Under the pieces are notes generated by a model. That model worked only from the letters and a program-made list of their open reading frames with translations. It did not search any database and had not been told where the DNA came from. A stretch of DNA of 43,107 bases, taken from assembly GCA_002429615.1 (NCBI GenBank), contig DJAN01000082.1:341-43447 (forward strand), in the 5' to 3' direction. This document shows positions 35,614-43,107 of this stretch, one piece after another. The stretch's first letter is position 1; each line of letters begins with the position of its first letter. The translations under genes were made by a program, and so were the position numbers. Origin of the DNA: Lysobacteraceae bacterium UBA6001 (GTDB taxonomy: Bacteria > Pseudomonadota > Gammaproteobacteria > Xanthomonadales > Xanthomonadaceae).

Positions 35614-35889
35614 ATGCGCACTTCCTACTTCCAGTTCGGCAACGTCCGCACGCTGTTCGAACCCCGTAAACCGCGTCATCCGCTGGTCCGCCTCGCGGCC
35701 GGCGTGGCCGGCCTGGCCATCCTGGCCGTGTTGATCTTCTTCGGCGTGTTCGTCGGCGCGGCGATGATCCTGGTCGGCGTGACCTGGAAACTGCTCAGCC
35801 GCAAGCGTGCCCCGGCACCGGCCCGCGCCGATGTCGTCGAAGGCGAATACCGCGTCGTGCGCAAGCCCGCCCTGCCGCTCTCGCGCTGA
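35614..35889 (+). CDS. Small inner-membrane protein of unknown function (91 aa)
   Basis: Not recognised. A basic N-terminus (FEPRKPRHPLVRL) is followed by a long hydrophobic stretch (AAGVAGLAILAVLIFFGVFV and AAMILVGVTWKLL), which may be one long or two short helices, then a basic, Pro/Ala-rich tail with VVEGEYRVV. Similar short proteins with an EGEY tail motif are common in Xanthomonadaceae. The upstream region has an AT-rich patch (GATATATATAG near 35518) that may be part of its promoter. The FAH-family gene starts 89 bases downstream. Confidence 0.65.
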   Translation: MRTSYFQFGNVRTLFEPRKPRHPLVRLAAGVAGLAILAVLIFFGVFVGAAMILVGVTWKLLSRKRAPAPARADVVEGEYRVVRKPALPLSR

Positions 35890-35978
35890 GGCCCCACCGC
35901 TGGCGCAGGACGCGCCGCGGCTCCCACCTGACTAGCCGCGCGCTAGACTCGCACGTTCCCCCACGAAGGACGTGCCGC

Positions 35979-36692
35979 ATGACTTCCGATGTAATCCCCG
36001 CCGCTCCCACCCCGCGCATTCCCGTCGTGGGTGGCGGTACGTTCCCGGTGCGCCGCATCTACTGCGTGGGGCGCAACTTCGCCGACCACGCCCGCGAGAT
36101 GGGCGCGCAGGCGCCGGCCTCGAAGGCCGAGCGCGGCCAGCCGGTGTTCTTCATGAAACCCGCCGACGCCATCGTGGTCGGCCATGGCGACGACATCCCC
36201 TACCCCTCCGCCACCCATGACCTGCACCACGAGGTCGAGCTGGTGGTGGCGCTGGGCCAGGACGCGCCGGCCGGCGTGCTGCCGGTCGAACAGGCCGAGT
36301 CGCTGGTGTACGGCTATGGCGTCGGCCTGGACCTGACCCGCCGCGACCTGCAGGCCAATGCCAAGGCCAAGGGCCTGCCGTGGGACATCGCCAAGGGTTT
36401 CGACCACTCCGCGCCGGTGAGCGAGCTGGTGCATGCCGGCGAAGTCGGCGCGCTGGAAGCGCTCAACCTGTCGCTGGAGGTCAACGGCGAAGTGCGCCAG
36501 CAGTCACTGCTGGACCAGATGATCTGGAACGTGCCGGAGATCCTGCACGAACTCTCCAAGCTCTACGCATTGAAGGCGGGCGATCTGGTGTTCATGGGCA
36601 CGCCGGCTGGCGTGGCCGCGCTCAAGCCCGGTGATCGCTTCAGCGCGCGGCTGGAGAACGTGGCCGAACGCCATGGCGTGATCGCGTCCTGA
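35979..36692 (+). CDS. Fumarylacetoacetate hydrolase (FAH) family protein
   Basis: The FAH family covers C-C bond hydrolases, decarboxylases and isomerases of aromatic and keto-acid breakdown. The 237-residue protein has [16 protein letters not shown], the metal-binding acidic residues in [11 protein letters not shown] and [12 protein letters not shown], and [34 protein letters not shown] closes the fold. The ATG at 35979 has AAGGA upstream. Family features support acylpyruvase or oxaloacetate decarboxylase activity (as in FAHD1 relatives), but the substrate cannot be assigned. It is followed by mscL after 47 bases. Confidence 0.87.
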   Translation: MTSDVIPAAPTPRIPVVGGGTFPVRRIYCVGRNFADHAREMGAQAPASKAERGQPVFFMKPADAIVVGHGDDIPYPSATHDLHHEVELVVALGQDAPAGVLPVEQAESLVYGYGVGLDLTRRDLQANAKAKGLPWDIAKGFDHSAPVSELVHAGEVGALEALNLSLEVNGEVRQQSLLDQMIWNVPEILHELSKLYALKAGDLVFMGTPAGVAALKPGDRFSARLENVAERHGVIAS

Positions 36693-36739
36693 CACCACAC
36701 CCGCTAGGATCGTTGCCTACCCCACCAAGAGGAGACGCC

Positions 36740-37144
36740 ATGGGCATGCTGAAGGAATTCCGTGAGTTCGCCATGCGCGGCAATGTCATCGACCTCGCCG
36801 TCGGCGTGGTGATCGGCGCGGCTTTCGGCAAGATCGTCACCGCACTGGTCGAGAAGATCATCATGCCGCCGATCGGGCTGCTGATCGGTGGCATCGACTT
36901 CGCCAAGCTGGCCTGGGTGCTGGCGCCGGCGCGCGTCGGCGCGGACGGCAAGGAAATCCCGGCGGTGGTCATCGGCTATGGCGACTTCCTCAACACGCTC
37001 GTGCAGTTCGTCATCATCGCCTTCGCGATCTTCCTGGTGGTCAAGCTGATCAACCGCCTGCACAAGCCGCAGGCCGCCGCCCCGGCCGCGCCCAGCGAGG
37101 AAGTGCTGCTGCTGCGCGAGATCCGCGATTCGCTGAAGAAGTGA
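36740..37144 (+). CDS. mscL: Large-conductance mechanosensitive channel MscL
   Basis: MscL is a homopentameric pore that opens on membrane stretch to let out solutes during osmotic downshock. The 134-residue protein has the N-terminal amphipathic helix [20 protein letters not shown], the first membrane helix ([19 protein letters not shown]), the extracellular loop and a second helix ([20 protein letters not shown]). The C-terminal helix ends [14 protein letters not shown]. The ATG at 36740 has AAGAGGAG directly upstream, which decides the start over earlier codons. Confidence 0.97.
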   Translation: MGMLKEFREFAMRGNVIDLAVGVVIGAAFGKIVTALVEKIIMPPIGLLIGGIDFAKLAWVLAPARVGADGKEIPAVVIGYGDFLNTLVQFVIIAFAIFLVVKLINRLHKPQAAAPAAPSEEVLLLREIRDSLKK

Positions 37145-37231
37145 TCCATGTCGCGGGAGGGTGACCTCCCGCACAGGGCGCCGCGGCCATGCACTGCTAG
37201 GCTCGCGGCCTACCCTGCCATGGAGCCCTTC

Positions 37232-38650
37232 ATGCGTCGCCTCGCTGTCGCCATCGCCGCACTGCTCTACACCTCCGGCGCCTTCGCCGCCGGGCCCACC
37301 TCGATTCCCGCCAAGGCGCTGGACACCGCCGCGCAGCTGCGCCAGCAGGCGCTGGCCGACGATACCGGTTGGCAGGTCACCGAATCGCTGACCACCGAAG
37401 TCGGCCCGCGCATGGCCGGCAGCGAAGCCGATGCGCGCGCCGTGGCATGGGCCAAAGCCAAGTTCAAGACGCTGGGCTTCGACAAGGTCTACGTGGAGCC
37501 GGTGACGTTCCCGAAATGGGAGCGTCGCAGCGAACAGGCGCAGGTGCTGGGGGCGAACGCGCAGCCGTTGCACGTCACCGCGCTGGGCGGCAGCCCGGGC
37601 GGCAGCGTCGAGGGCGAGATCGTGCGCTTCGCCGACCTGGCGGCGCTGAAGGCGGCGCCGGAAGGCTCGCTGGCCGGCAAGATCGCCTTCGTCGATTACC
37701 AGATGGGCAAGAAGCGCGATGGCGCCGACTACGGCATCGGCGGCGCGGTGCGTTCGCGCGCGCCTTCCGAGGCGATCCGCAAAGGCGCGGTGGGTTTCCT
37801 GATGCGTTCGGCCGGTACCGACTCGCACCGCGTGCCGCACACCGGCATCACCCGCTTCGACGAAGGCCTGACCCCGGTACCGTCGGCCGCGCTGTCCAGC
37901 CCGGACGCCGACCAGCTCGCGCGCCTCGCCGCGCTCGGCGCCACGCGCGTGCGGGTCAGCCTGGACTGCGGCTGGGACGGCACCGCCACCTCCTACAACG
38001 TGATCGGCGAGATCACCGGGCGCAGCAAGCCGAAGGAAGTGGTCGTCATCGGCGGCCACCTCGACTCCTGGGACCTGGGCACCGGCGCGATCGACGATGG
38101 CGCCGGCGTCGGCATCACCATGGCCGCCGGCCATCTGATCGGCCAGCTCAAGCAGGCGCCCAAGCGCACCATCCGCGTGGTTGCCTTCGCCAACGAGGAG
38201 CAGGGCCTGTACGGCGGCAAGGCCTACGCGGAAGCCCGTGCCAAGGCCGGCGAGATCCCCCTGCACCAGATCGGCGCGGAGAGCGACTTCGGCGCCGGCC
38301 GCATCTACGGCTTCAACACCGGCTCCGGCAACGCGGACGGCTCGCGTGACGCGACGAAGCAGATCGCCGAGGTGCTGGCGCCGCTGGGCATCGAGTACAT
38401 GCCGGCCAAGGGCGGCCCGGGCCCGGACATCGGCCCGATCGCCGCCAAGGGCGGTGCGTGGGGCTGGCTGGCGCAGGACGGCACGGACTACTTCGACCTG
38501 CACCACACCGCCGACGACACGCTGGACAAGATCGACCCGAAGGCGCTGGCGCAGAACGTGGCCGCGTATGCGGTGTTCGCCTATCTCGCCGCGGAGGCCG
38601 ACGGCGGCTTCGGCAGCGAGGCGAAGGCGACGGTGCCGCCGAGCGAGTAA
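37232..38650 (+). CDS. M28-family zinc aminopeptidase, secreted
   Basis: This is a two-zinc metallopeptidase of family M28 (plasma glutamate carboxypeptidase-like), 472 residues. The ATG at 37232 is chosen because GGAG lies six bases before it and the signal peptide (MRRLAVAIAALLYTSGAFA) then starts cleanly. Zinc ligands and catalytic residues lie in VVIGGHLDSWDLG, GAIDDGAGVG, FANEEQGLYGG and LHHTADDTLD. A PA (protease-associated) insert lies around residues 135-240. It would work in the periplasm or outside the cell, trimming peptides. It stands alone. Confidence 0.9.
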   Translation: MRRLAVAIAALLYTSGAFAAGPTSIPAKALDTAAQLRQQALADDTGWQVTESLTTEVGPRMAGSEADARAVAWAKAKFKTLGFDKVYVEPVTFPKWERRSEQAQVLGANAQPLHVTALGGSPGGSVEGEIVRFADLAALKAAPEGSLAGKIAFVDYQMGKKRDGADYGIGGAVRSRAPSEAIRKGAVGFLMRSAGTDSHRVPHTGITRFDEGLTPVPSAALSSPDADQLARLAALGATRVRVSLDCGWDGTATSYNVIGEITGRSKPKEVVVIGGHLDSWDLGTGAIDDGAGVGITMAAGHLIGQLKQAPKRTIRVVAFANEEQGLYGGKAYAEARAKAGEIPLHQIGAESDFGAGRIYGFNTGSGNADGSRDATKQIAEVLAPLGIEYMPAKGGPGPDIGPIAAKGGAWGWLAQDGTDYFDLHHTADDTLDKIDPKALAQNVAAYAVFAYLAAEADGGFGSEAKATVPPSE

Positions 38651-38660
38651 GCGGGCTTGA

Positions 38661-38687
38661 GGGGTCGCGGCTGAAGCCGCTCCTACA
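38661..38687. repeat. REP-like hairpin
   Basis: GGTCGCGGCTGAAGCCGC followed by TCCTACA contains the stem GCGGCT/AGCCGC (38667-38672, 38675-38680). This is the well-known kind of extragenic palindrome that recurs in many Pseudomonas and Xanthomonadaceae genomes, often with a TGTAGGAGCG-type flank. Only one copy was seen in the window. Confidence 0.75.
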
Positions 38688-38699
38688 GGTGGGATGGGG

Positions 38700-38725
38700 A
38701 ACGTCACGTTTTAGGGCGTGACGTT
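38700..38725. repeat. Inverted repeat upstream of the GH97 gene
   Basis: AACGTCACG (38700-38708) and CGTGACGTT (38717-38725) form a perfect 9-bp inverted repeat around an 8-base centre. Only TCTG follows, so it is a poor terminator for the peptidase gene. It could be a transcription-factor site or a second extragenic hairpin. Confidence 0.5.
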
Positions 38726-38826
38726 TCTGCCGCCTCGTTGCGCGCAGATATCGCGCGACGGAGAAGCAGGTAACGTTATCCGACACGTCCGGCGCATCAT
38801 CCGCGCCGGCAGCTTCCTGGGAGGGA

Positions 38827-40806
38827 ATGTTCGTGTCCGGATCGCATCGCCTGGCTGTCGCGCTGTTGCCTGTCGTGTTCGCCTGCGCTTTCGCCTGCCA
38901 GGCGAAAACCCTGCGGATTTCCTCGCCGGAACAACACACCACGCTGGAGTTCTCGCTGTCCGATGCGGGCCAGCCGAGTTACCGCGTGCTGTACGACGGT
39001 CGCGAGATCATCGCGCCTTCCACGCTCGGGCTGCTCGAACAAGGCGCACCGAAATCGCGCCAATGGGTGCTGCAGGGCAGCAAGCAAAGCACGCACGACA
39101 GCACCTACACGCTGCCCGCAGGCAAGACCAGGCAGGCACGCGATCGTTATCGCGAGCTGCGCGTCGCACTGGCCGATCCACAGGGCGCGCGCATGGACGT
39201 GGTATTCCGTTCCTACGATGAAGGCATCGCGTTTCGTTATGTCCTTCCGAAGGCGACGCAGGTGCGCATCCGCGATGAACTGACCGGCTTCGCCTTCGCC
39301 GGCGACTATTCCTGCTGGTCGCTCAACCTCGGCCATTTCGGCACCAGCCATGAGGGCGAGTTCGACCCCATCGCCGCCTCGCGGCTGCGCTCGCACAACC
39401 GTATCGAGTTGCCGCTGGTCTGCCAGGCCGATGCGAAGGGCACCACGCTGGCGATCGCGGAGGCCGACCTGCGCGATTACGCCGGGCTGTATCTCGCCGG
39501 CCCGGACAGCGGCGCGCTCGGCGTGGTGGCCAAGCTGTCCACGCGCCTGGACGATCCTGCGCTGGCGGTGTCCTACGCCGCCGGCGGTCAGGATTTCGCC
39601 ACGCCCTGGCGGGTGGTGATGCTGGCCGCGCAGCCCGGCGCGCTGATTCCGTCCACGCTGATCGAGAACCTCAACCCGCCGGGCACGATCACCGACACCT
39701 CGTGGATCCGTCCGGGCAAGTCCGCCTGGGACTGGTGGTCGGGCTGGCGCGCGCCCGATGCCGTGGCCGCCGGCGTCACCACCAGTACCGCGTCGGTAAA
39801 GCGCTATGTCGATCACGCGCATGCGCTGGGCCTGGAATACATGTTGATCGACGATGGCTGGTACCACGGCAGCACTGGCGATGGGCAGTATCACCAGGAC
39901 GCCGACATCCTGCGCCCGATCGCGCAGCTCGACCTGCCCGCCGTCGTCGCCTACGCGCGCGAGCGCGACGTGGGCCTGTGGCTGTGGGCGCACTGGCGTG
40001 CGCTCGACGCGCACATGGACCAGGCCCTGGCCTGGTACGAGCAGCTCGGCATCAAGGGCATCAAGGTCGATTTCATGGACCGCGATGACCAGCAGATGGT
40101 GGACTTCTATCACCGCTTGCTCGCGCGCGCGGCCGCGCATCACCTGCTGGTGGACCTGCACGGCGCCTACCACCCCACCGGCCTGTCGCGCACGTATCCG
40201 AACCTGCTGACGCAGGAAGGCGTGCTTGGCGCCGAATACAACAAGTGGAGCACGCGCGCGACCGCGAGCCACAACCTCACCCTGCCCTTCACCCGCATGC
40301 TGCTCGGCCCGATGGACTACACGCCGGGCGGCATGCGCAATGTCACGCCCGCACAGTTCAAGCCCCGCAACGACGCGCCGCTGGTGATGACCACGCGCGC
40401 GCAGCAGCTGGCGATGTATGTGGTCTACGAAAGTCCGTTCGCGGTGCTGGCCGACAGCCCGGACGCCTATGCCGGCGCGGAAGGCGTGCAGTTCCTGCGC
40501 GACGTGCCGGCGAGTTGGGACGAGACGCGGGTACCGGAAGGCGTCATCGGCGAGCACATCGTCGTCGCGCGGCGCCATGGCAACGACTGGTACGTGGGCG
40601 CGATGACCAACGAACAGCCGCGCACGCTGCGGCTGCCACTGGATTTCCTCGGCCCGGGGCGCTGGCGCGCGACGCTCTATCTCGACGGCGCGGCCCCGGA
40701 CCGGGTGGAGGTGCAGACCCGGGAAGTAGCGGCGAGCTCGGCACCGCTGACGCTCACGCTGGCCGGCAGCGGCGGTGCGGCGGTGCGGTTCGAGCCGATG
40801 CGCTGA
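38827..40806 (+). CDS. GH97-family glycoside hydrolase, probably retaining (alpha-galactosidase-like)
   Basis: This 659-residue secreted enzyme belongs to glycoside hydrolase family 97, which contains inverting alpha-glucosidases (SusB) and retaining alpha-galactosidases. A signal peptide ends near ACQAKT. An N-terminal beta-sandwich is followed by a TIM barrel (WDWWSGWRAP, LIDDGWY, LWLWAHWRALD) and a C-terminal beta domain. The barrel has Asp415 in IKVDFMDRDDQ, which matches the Asp nucleophile of the retaining group; the inverting group has no Asp there. Glu464 (TQEG) and Glu470 (GAEYNKW) are acid/base candidates. The substrate (alpha-galactoside or alpha-glucoside) is inferred. The ATG at 38827 has GGGAGGG immediately before it. 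No SusC/SusD or other sugar genes are adjacent. Confidence 0.88.
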   Translation: MFVSGSHRLAVALLPVVFACAFACQAKTLRISSPEQHTTLEFSLSDAGQPSYRVLYDGREIIAPSTLGLLEQGAPKSRQWVLQGSKQSTHDSTYTLPAGKTRQARDRYRELRVALADPQGARMDVVFRSYDEGIAFRYVLPKATQVRIRDELTGFAFAGDYSCWSLNLGHFGTSHEGEFDPIAASRLRSHNRIELPLVCQADAKGTTLAIAEADLRDYAGLYLAGPDSGALGVVAKLSTRLDDPALAVSYAAGGQDFATPWRVVMLAAQPGALIPSTLIENLNPPGTITDTSWIRPGKSAWDWWSGWRAPDAVAAGVTTSTASVKRYVDHAHALGLEYMLIDDGWYHGSTGDGQYHQDADILRPIAQLDLPAVVAYARERDVGLWLWAHWRALDAHMDQALAWYEQLGIKGIKVDFMDRDDQQMVDFYHRLLARAAAHHLLVDLHGAYHPTGLSRTYPNLLTQEGVLGAEYNKWSTRATASHNLTLPFTRMLLGPMDYTPGGMRNVTPAQFKPRNDAPLVMTTRAQQLAMYVVYESPFAVLADSPDAYAGAEGVQFLRDVPASWDETRVPEGVIGEHIVVARRHGNDWYVGAMTNEQPRTLRLPLDFLGPGRWRATLYLDGAAPDRVEVQTREVAASSAPLTLTLAGSGGAAVRFEPMR

Positions 40807-40815
40807 GCTGATGGC

Positions 40816-42327
40816 CTAAGGCCAACGCAACGCGTCGCAGGCACCGCCACGCAGATTCCGCACCGTGGTCACGCCTTCGGCGCTGAAGCGCAGGCTCTCG
40901 CGCCCGGGCGAATACGCCGGCCAGGGCGGCAGGCCGTCGCCGTTCGGATCGCCGGTGCGGGCAAAGTTGGCCCAATAGCGCGTGAGCGTGACGGGCTTCG
41001 CTTCGCCCTGCGCCACCGGCAAGGCCTGGAACACGAATGGCAGCTCCGCGCTGTGCGCGACCTGCGCGCCCGGCGCGGCCAGATCGAATTCGTAATGCCA
41101 CACCGGCACGCCGCGCGCGGCCTGGCGACCGGCGACGTACAACGCCGGACAGCGGAAGCCCAGGTCGGTCGCCAGCCACATCGCGGCATCGCCGTAAGCC
41201 GGCGGCGTGTGCGCGGCGCCTGCCGCCAGCACGCGCTCGGCGACATCGGCATGGTCGCGGCGCAGGCGTGCGCGCGCAGTGGCTTCGCCGTCGCCAAACG
41301 TCAATTCGCGCGCGTTGCTGCCGATCAACAGCGGCACCGGCGCCTGTGCACCACGCGCCAGTGCCGCCTGCGGGGTTTCAGGCAGCACCGTGCCATCGGC
41401 CACCGGCTGCAGCCAGATATAGCCACTGTCATCCAGCGCCGACACCTCCACGCCCTGCGCCGCGGCGATGAGTGTCGCCGCCGGCAATACACGCAATGCC
41501 GCCAGGCGCCCGCGCCCCGGCGCGACACCCGCACGCTGCGCGATCACGCCACCGAGCCGCTGGTGTTCGGCAAGCGGGCGCGCCGGCATGCCGAACGCGG
41601 CGGTGCCACTCTGTGCCAGCGCGGCACTGAACAAGCCGCGCGCGGCGGGCGCCACCATCAGCAGGCCCACGTCCTGCGCGCCAGCGGACTGGCCGAACAA
41701 GGTGACGCGCGCAGGATCACCACCGAACCGCGCGATGTGCTCACGCACCCAGCGCAACGCGGCGATCTGGTCCTGCAGGGCGAAATTCGCCGCGGCATGA
41801 CCTCGTGCGTCGCGCAGTTCCGGCAGCGCGAGGAAGCCAAAGACGCCCAGGCGGTATTGCACCGTCACCAGCACCACGCCCTCGGCCGCCAGCGCGGAAG
41901 GCACGTAACCTGCCGCACCGCCCGCCACGTTCGCGCCGCCATGCAGCCAGACCATCACCGGCAGCGGTGCGGTCGGCGTCAGGGTCGGCGTCTGCACTTC
42001 CACGTAAAGGCAGTCTTCGCGACTGCTGGCCGCGATGCCGTCGTTCCAGCCCAACGCAGGCTGCGCGCACGCCGGTGCGGCGCCCGTCGCATCGCGCTCG
42101 CCCTGCCAGGGCGCTACGGGCTGCGGCGCTTGCCAGCGCAGCCCATCCACGGGCGGCGCGGCATAGGGAATGGCCCGAAAGACCAGGCTGCCATCGGCTT
42201 CGCGCGTACCACGCAGCGCGCCTTCTGACAGCGTCAGCGTAGGCGTAGGCGTAGGCGTAGCGTCCTGTGCCCACGCCGTGCCGCATGCAAGCAGGCACAG
42301 CAGCGTGAGCACGGGGCCGCGCCGCAT
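40816..42327 (-). CDS. Type-B carboxylesterase, secreted
   Basis: This is an alpha/beta-hydrolase of the carboxylesterase type B family (503 residues). A signal peptide (MRRGPVLTLLCLLACGTAWA) is followed by a short Thr-Pro repeat (ATPTPTPTLTL). The catalytic serine is Ser214 in FGQSAGAQ, the oxyanion loop is WLHGGANVAGG, and the catalytic histidine lies in AHSAELPFVF. The family start (EGALRGTREADGSLVFRAIPYAAPP) is clear. The ATG at 42325-42327 is used; an open frame upstream overlaps the next gene. It lies 4 bases after the methyltransferase gene on the same strand, so the two may be co-transcribed. The substrate is unknown. Confidence 0.9.
   Translation of the reverse strand: MRRGPVLTLLCLLACGTAWAQDATPTPTPTLTLSEGALRGTREADGSLVFRAIPYAAPPVDGLRWQAPQPVAPWQGERDATGAAPACAQPALGWNDGIAASSREDCLYVEVQTPTLTPTAPLPVMVWLHGGANVAGGAAGYVPSALAAEGVVLVTVQYRLGVFGFLALPELRDARGHAAANFALQDQIAALRWVREHIARFGGDPARVTLFGQSAGAQDVGLLMVAPAARGLFSAALAQSGTAAFGMPARPLAEHQRLGGVIAQRAGVAPGRGRLAALRVLPAATLIAAAQGVEVSALDDSGYIWLQPVADGTVLPETPQAALARGAQAPVPLLIGSNARELTFGDGEATARARLRRDHADVAERVLAAGAAHTPPAYGDAAMWLATDLGFRCPALYVAGRQAARGVPVWHYEFDLAAPGAQVAHSAELPFVFQALPVAQGEAKPVTLTRYWANFARTGDPNGDGLPPWPAYSPGRESLRFSAEGVTTVRNLRGGACDALRWP
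42238..42261. repeat. Hexamer microsatellite inside the carboxylesterase gene
   Basis: Tandem GGCGTA units (about four) code for Thr-Pro pairs just after the signal peptide. The unit is a multiple of three, so slippage would change linker length without shifting frame. Confidence 0.65.
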
Positions 42328-42331
42328 GCCG

Positions 42332-43107
42332 TCAGCCCGCCTGCACCCGCGCGCGCCAACTGGCCAGCAGCACGGCCGTGGCGCTGGCGACATTGAGGCT
42401 TTCCACCGCGCCCGAGCCGGGAATCGACAGCCGCATGTCACAGGCCTGGGCCAGGTTGCGGTCCATGCCCTCGCCTTCGGCACCCATCACGTATACCAGC
42501 CGCGAGGGCAGGCGCGTGGCGAACAGGTCGTTACCGCCCTCCACCAGCGTCGCGGCCATCACGAAGCCGGCGTCATGCAACAGTTCGTCCGCCTGCGCGG
42601 CCTTGGGCAGGCGCACCAGCGGCACCGCCTCGGCGCCGCCTTCGGCCACGCGCGCGGCGGCGCCGGAGAGCGCCAGCGGCGAATGCTCGGGCAGCAGGAT
42701 CGCCGACACGCCGAAGTGCGCCGCCGAGCGCAGGATCGCGCCGAAGTTGTGTGGGTTGCCGACACCATCCAGCCACAGCAGCAGCTTCGGGCCGGGCCTG
42801 AGGATCGTCAGCCAGTCGGCCAGCGCGGGGATCGGCTCGCGCAGGACGTCCGCCACGACCCCTTCGTGATGCTGGCTGGCGGCCAGCTTGTCCAGATCGC
42901 CCGGTTCCACCACCCGATAGCCGACGCGATGGGCCACGCACCACTTCAGCAGTGGCTGCAGCTTCGGAATCATCGCCTCGGACAGATACAGCTTGCGCAG
43001 CGCCGACGGGCGCCGCTGGAACACCGCCAGCACCGCGTTGCGGCCATACAGGCGCAGCTCCTCGCCGCGCGGCGGGGCGCCGCCACCTTCGGGATCGCGC
43101 GGCGGGC
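42332..43107 (-). CDS. SpoU/TrmH-family RNA 2'-O-methyltransferase, 5' end cut by window edge
   Basis: This is a SPOUT-class enzyme that methylates the ribose 2'-OH of rRNA or tRNA. The frame is open to the right edge and the true start lies outside; 257 residues are visible. An N-terminal substrate-binding domain begins LYGRNAVLAVFQRRPSALRK, as in RlmB and close relatives. The SPOUT knot motifs are NPHNFGAILRSAAHFG, YVMGAEGEGM and IPGSGAVESLNVASATAVLL. It may be RlmB itself or the longer TrmH-family paralogue often seen in Xanthomonadaceae. The Gly/Pro-rich stretch before the domain (DPEGGGAPPRGEE) hints at the paralogue. Confidence 0.85.
   Translation of the reverse strand, partial: PPRDPEGGGAPPRGEELRLYGRNAVLAVFQRRPSALRKLYLSEAMIPKLQPLLKWCVAHRVGYRVVEPGDLDKLAASQHHEGVVADVLREPIPALADWLTILRPGPKLLLWLDGVGNPHNFGAILRSAAHFGVSAILLPEHSPLALSGAAARVAEGGAEAVPLVRLPKAAQADELLHDAGFVMAATLVEGGNDLFATRLPSRLVYVMGAEGEGMDRNLAQACDMRLSIPGSGAVESLNVASATAVLLASWRARVQAG

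Noticed and set aside
36704..38707. 667-codon open frame opposite mscL and the M28 peptidase
   Set aside because: It crosses two unrelated, well-supported genes and has no recognisable domain.

Overview
The window is one dense, GC-rich, fully bacterial stretch. Gene content and order point to a gammaproteobacterium of the Xanthomonadaceae (Stenotrophomonas/Pseudoxanthomonas/Xanthomonas/Lysobacter range). The main sign is the run sucD-sucC / pilS-pilR / pilB / variable genes / pilA / pilC-pilD-coaE, which is the layout I know from that family. The genus cannot be fixed from sequence reading alone. No phage, insertion sequence, integrase or CRISPR array was seen. The first 25 bases look like Illumina adapter rather than genome, so the left edge is probably a contig end.

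Layout. 1-5.4 kb: rluD (cut by the left edge), bamD, glutamine-dependent NAD synthetase nadE, and a pair of secreted proteins of unknown function. 5.4-7.5 kb: sucC-sucD, divergent from pilS. 7.7-24.6 kb: a type IV pilus locus with the two-component pair PilS/PilR, the assembly ATPase PilB, two tandem major-pilin-like genes, platform protein PilC and prepilin peptidase PilD, then coaE. Between pilB and the pilins sits a glycan cassette of about 8.3 kb: a GT2, two GT4 glycosyltransferases, three small methyltransferases, a Wzx-like flippase and a GT-C membrane glycosyltransferase that follows the second pilin gene by 30 bases. Good sigma-54 promoter matches lie before pilB and before the first pilin gene, as expected for control by PilR.

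25.2-29.3 kb: a histidine kinase/response regulator pair, a small secreted protein, a RimK-type ATP-grasp ligase, and tRNA-Gly(CCC) with a readable promoter. 29.4-35.5 kb: a GDSL-esterase autotransporter, thiS-thiG-trmB, an SLC13-type transporter with cytosolic RCK_C domains, and a small Rieske protein. 35.6-43.1 kb: a small membrane protein, a fumarylacetoacetate-hydrolase-family enzyme, mscL, an M28 aminopeptidase, a GH97 glycosidase preceded by a REP-like hairpin, a type-B carboxylesterase, and a SpoU-family RNA methyltransferase cut by the right edge.

How the parts fit. PilS/PilR with sigma-54 would drive the pilin and PilB; PilD processes prepilins, and PilB and PilC build the fibre. The cassette could make a methylated sugar or short glycan, flip it across the inner membrane and attach it to pilin (or to another surface polymer). 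That reading rests on gene neighbourhood and fold recognition, not on direct evidence. It is the most promising candidate for an undescribed system in the window.
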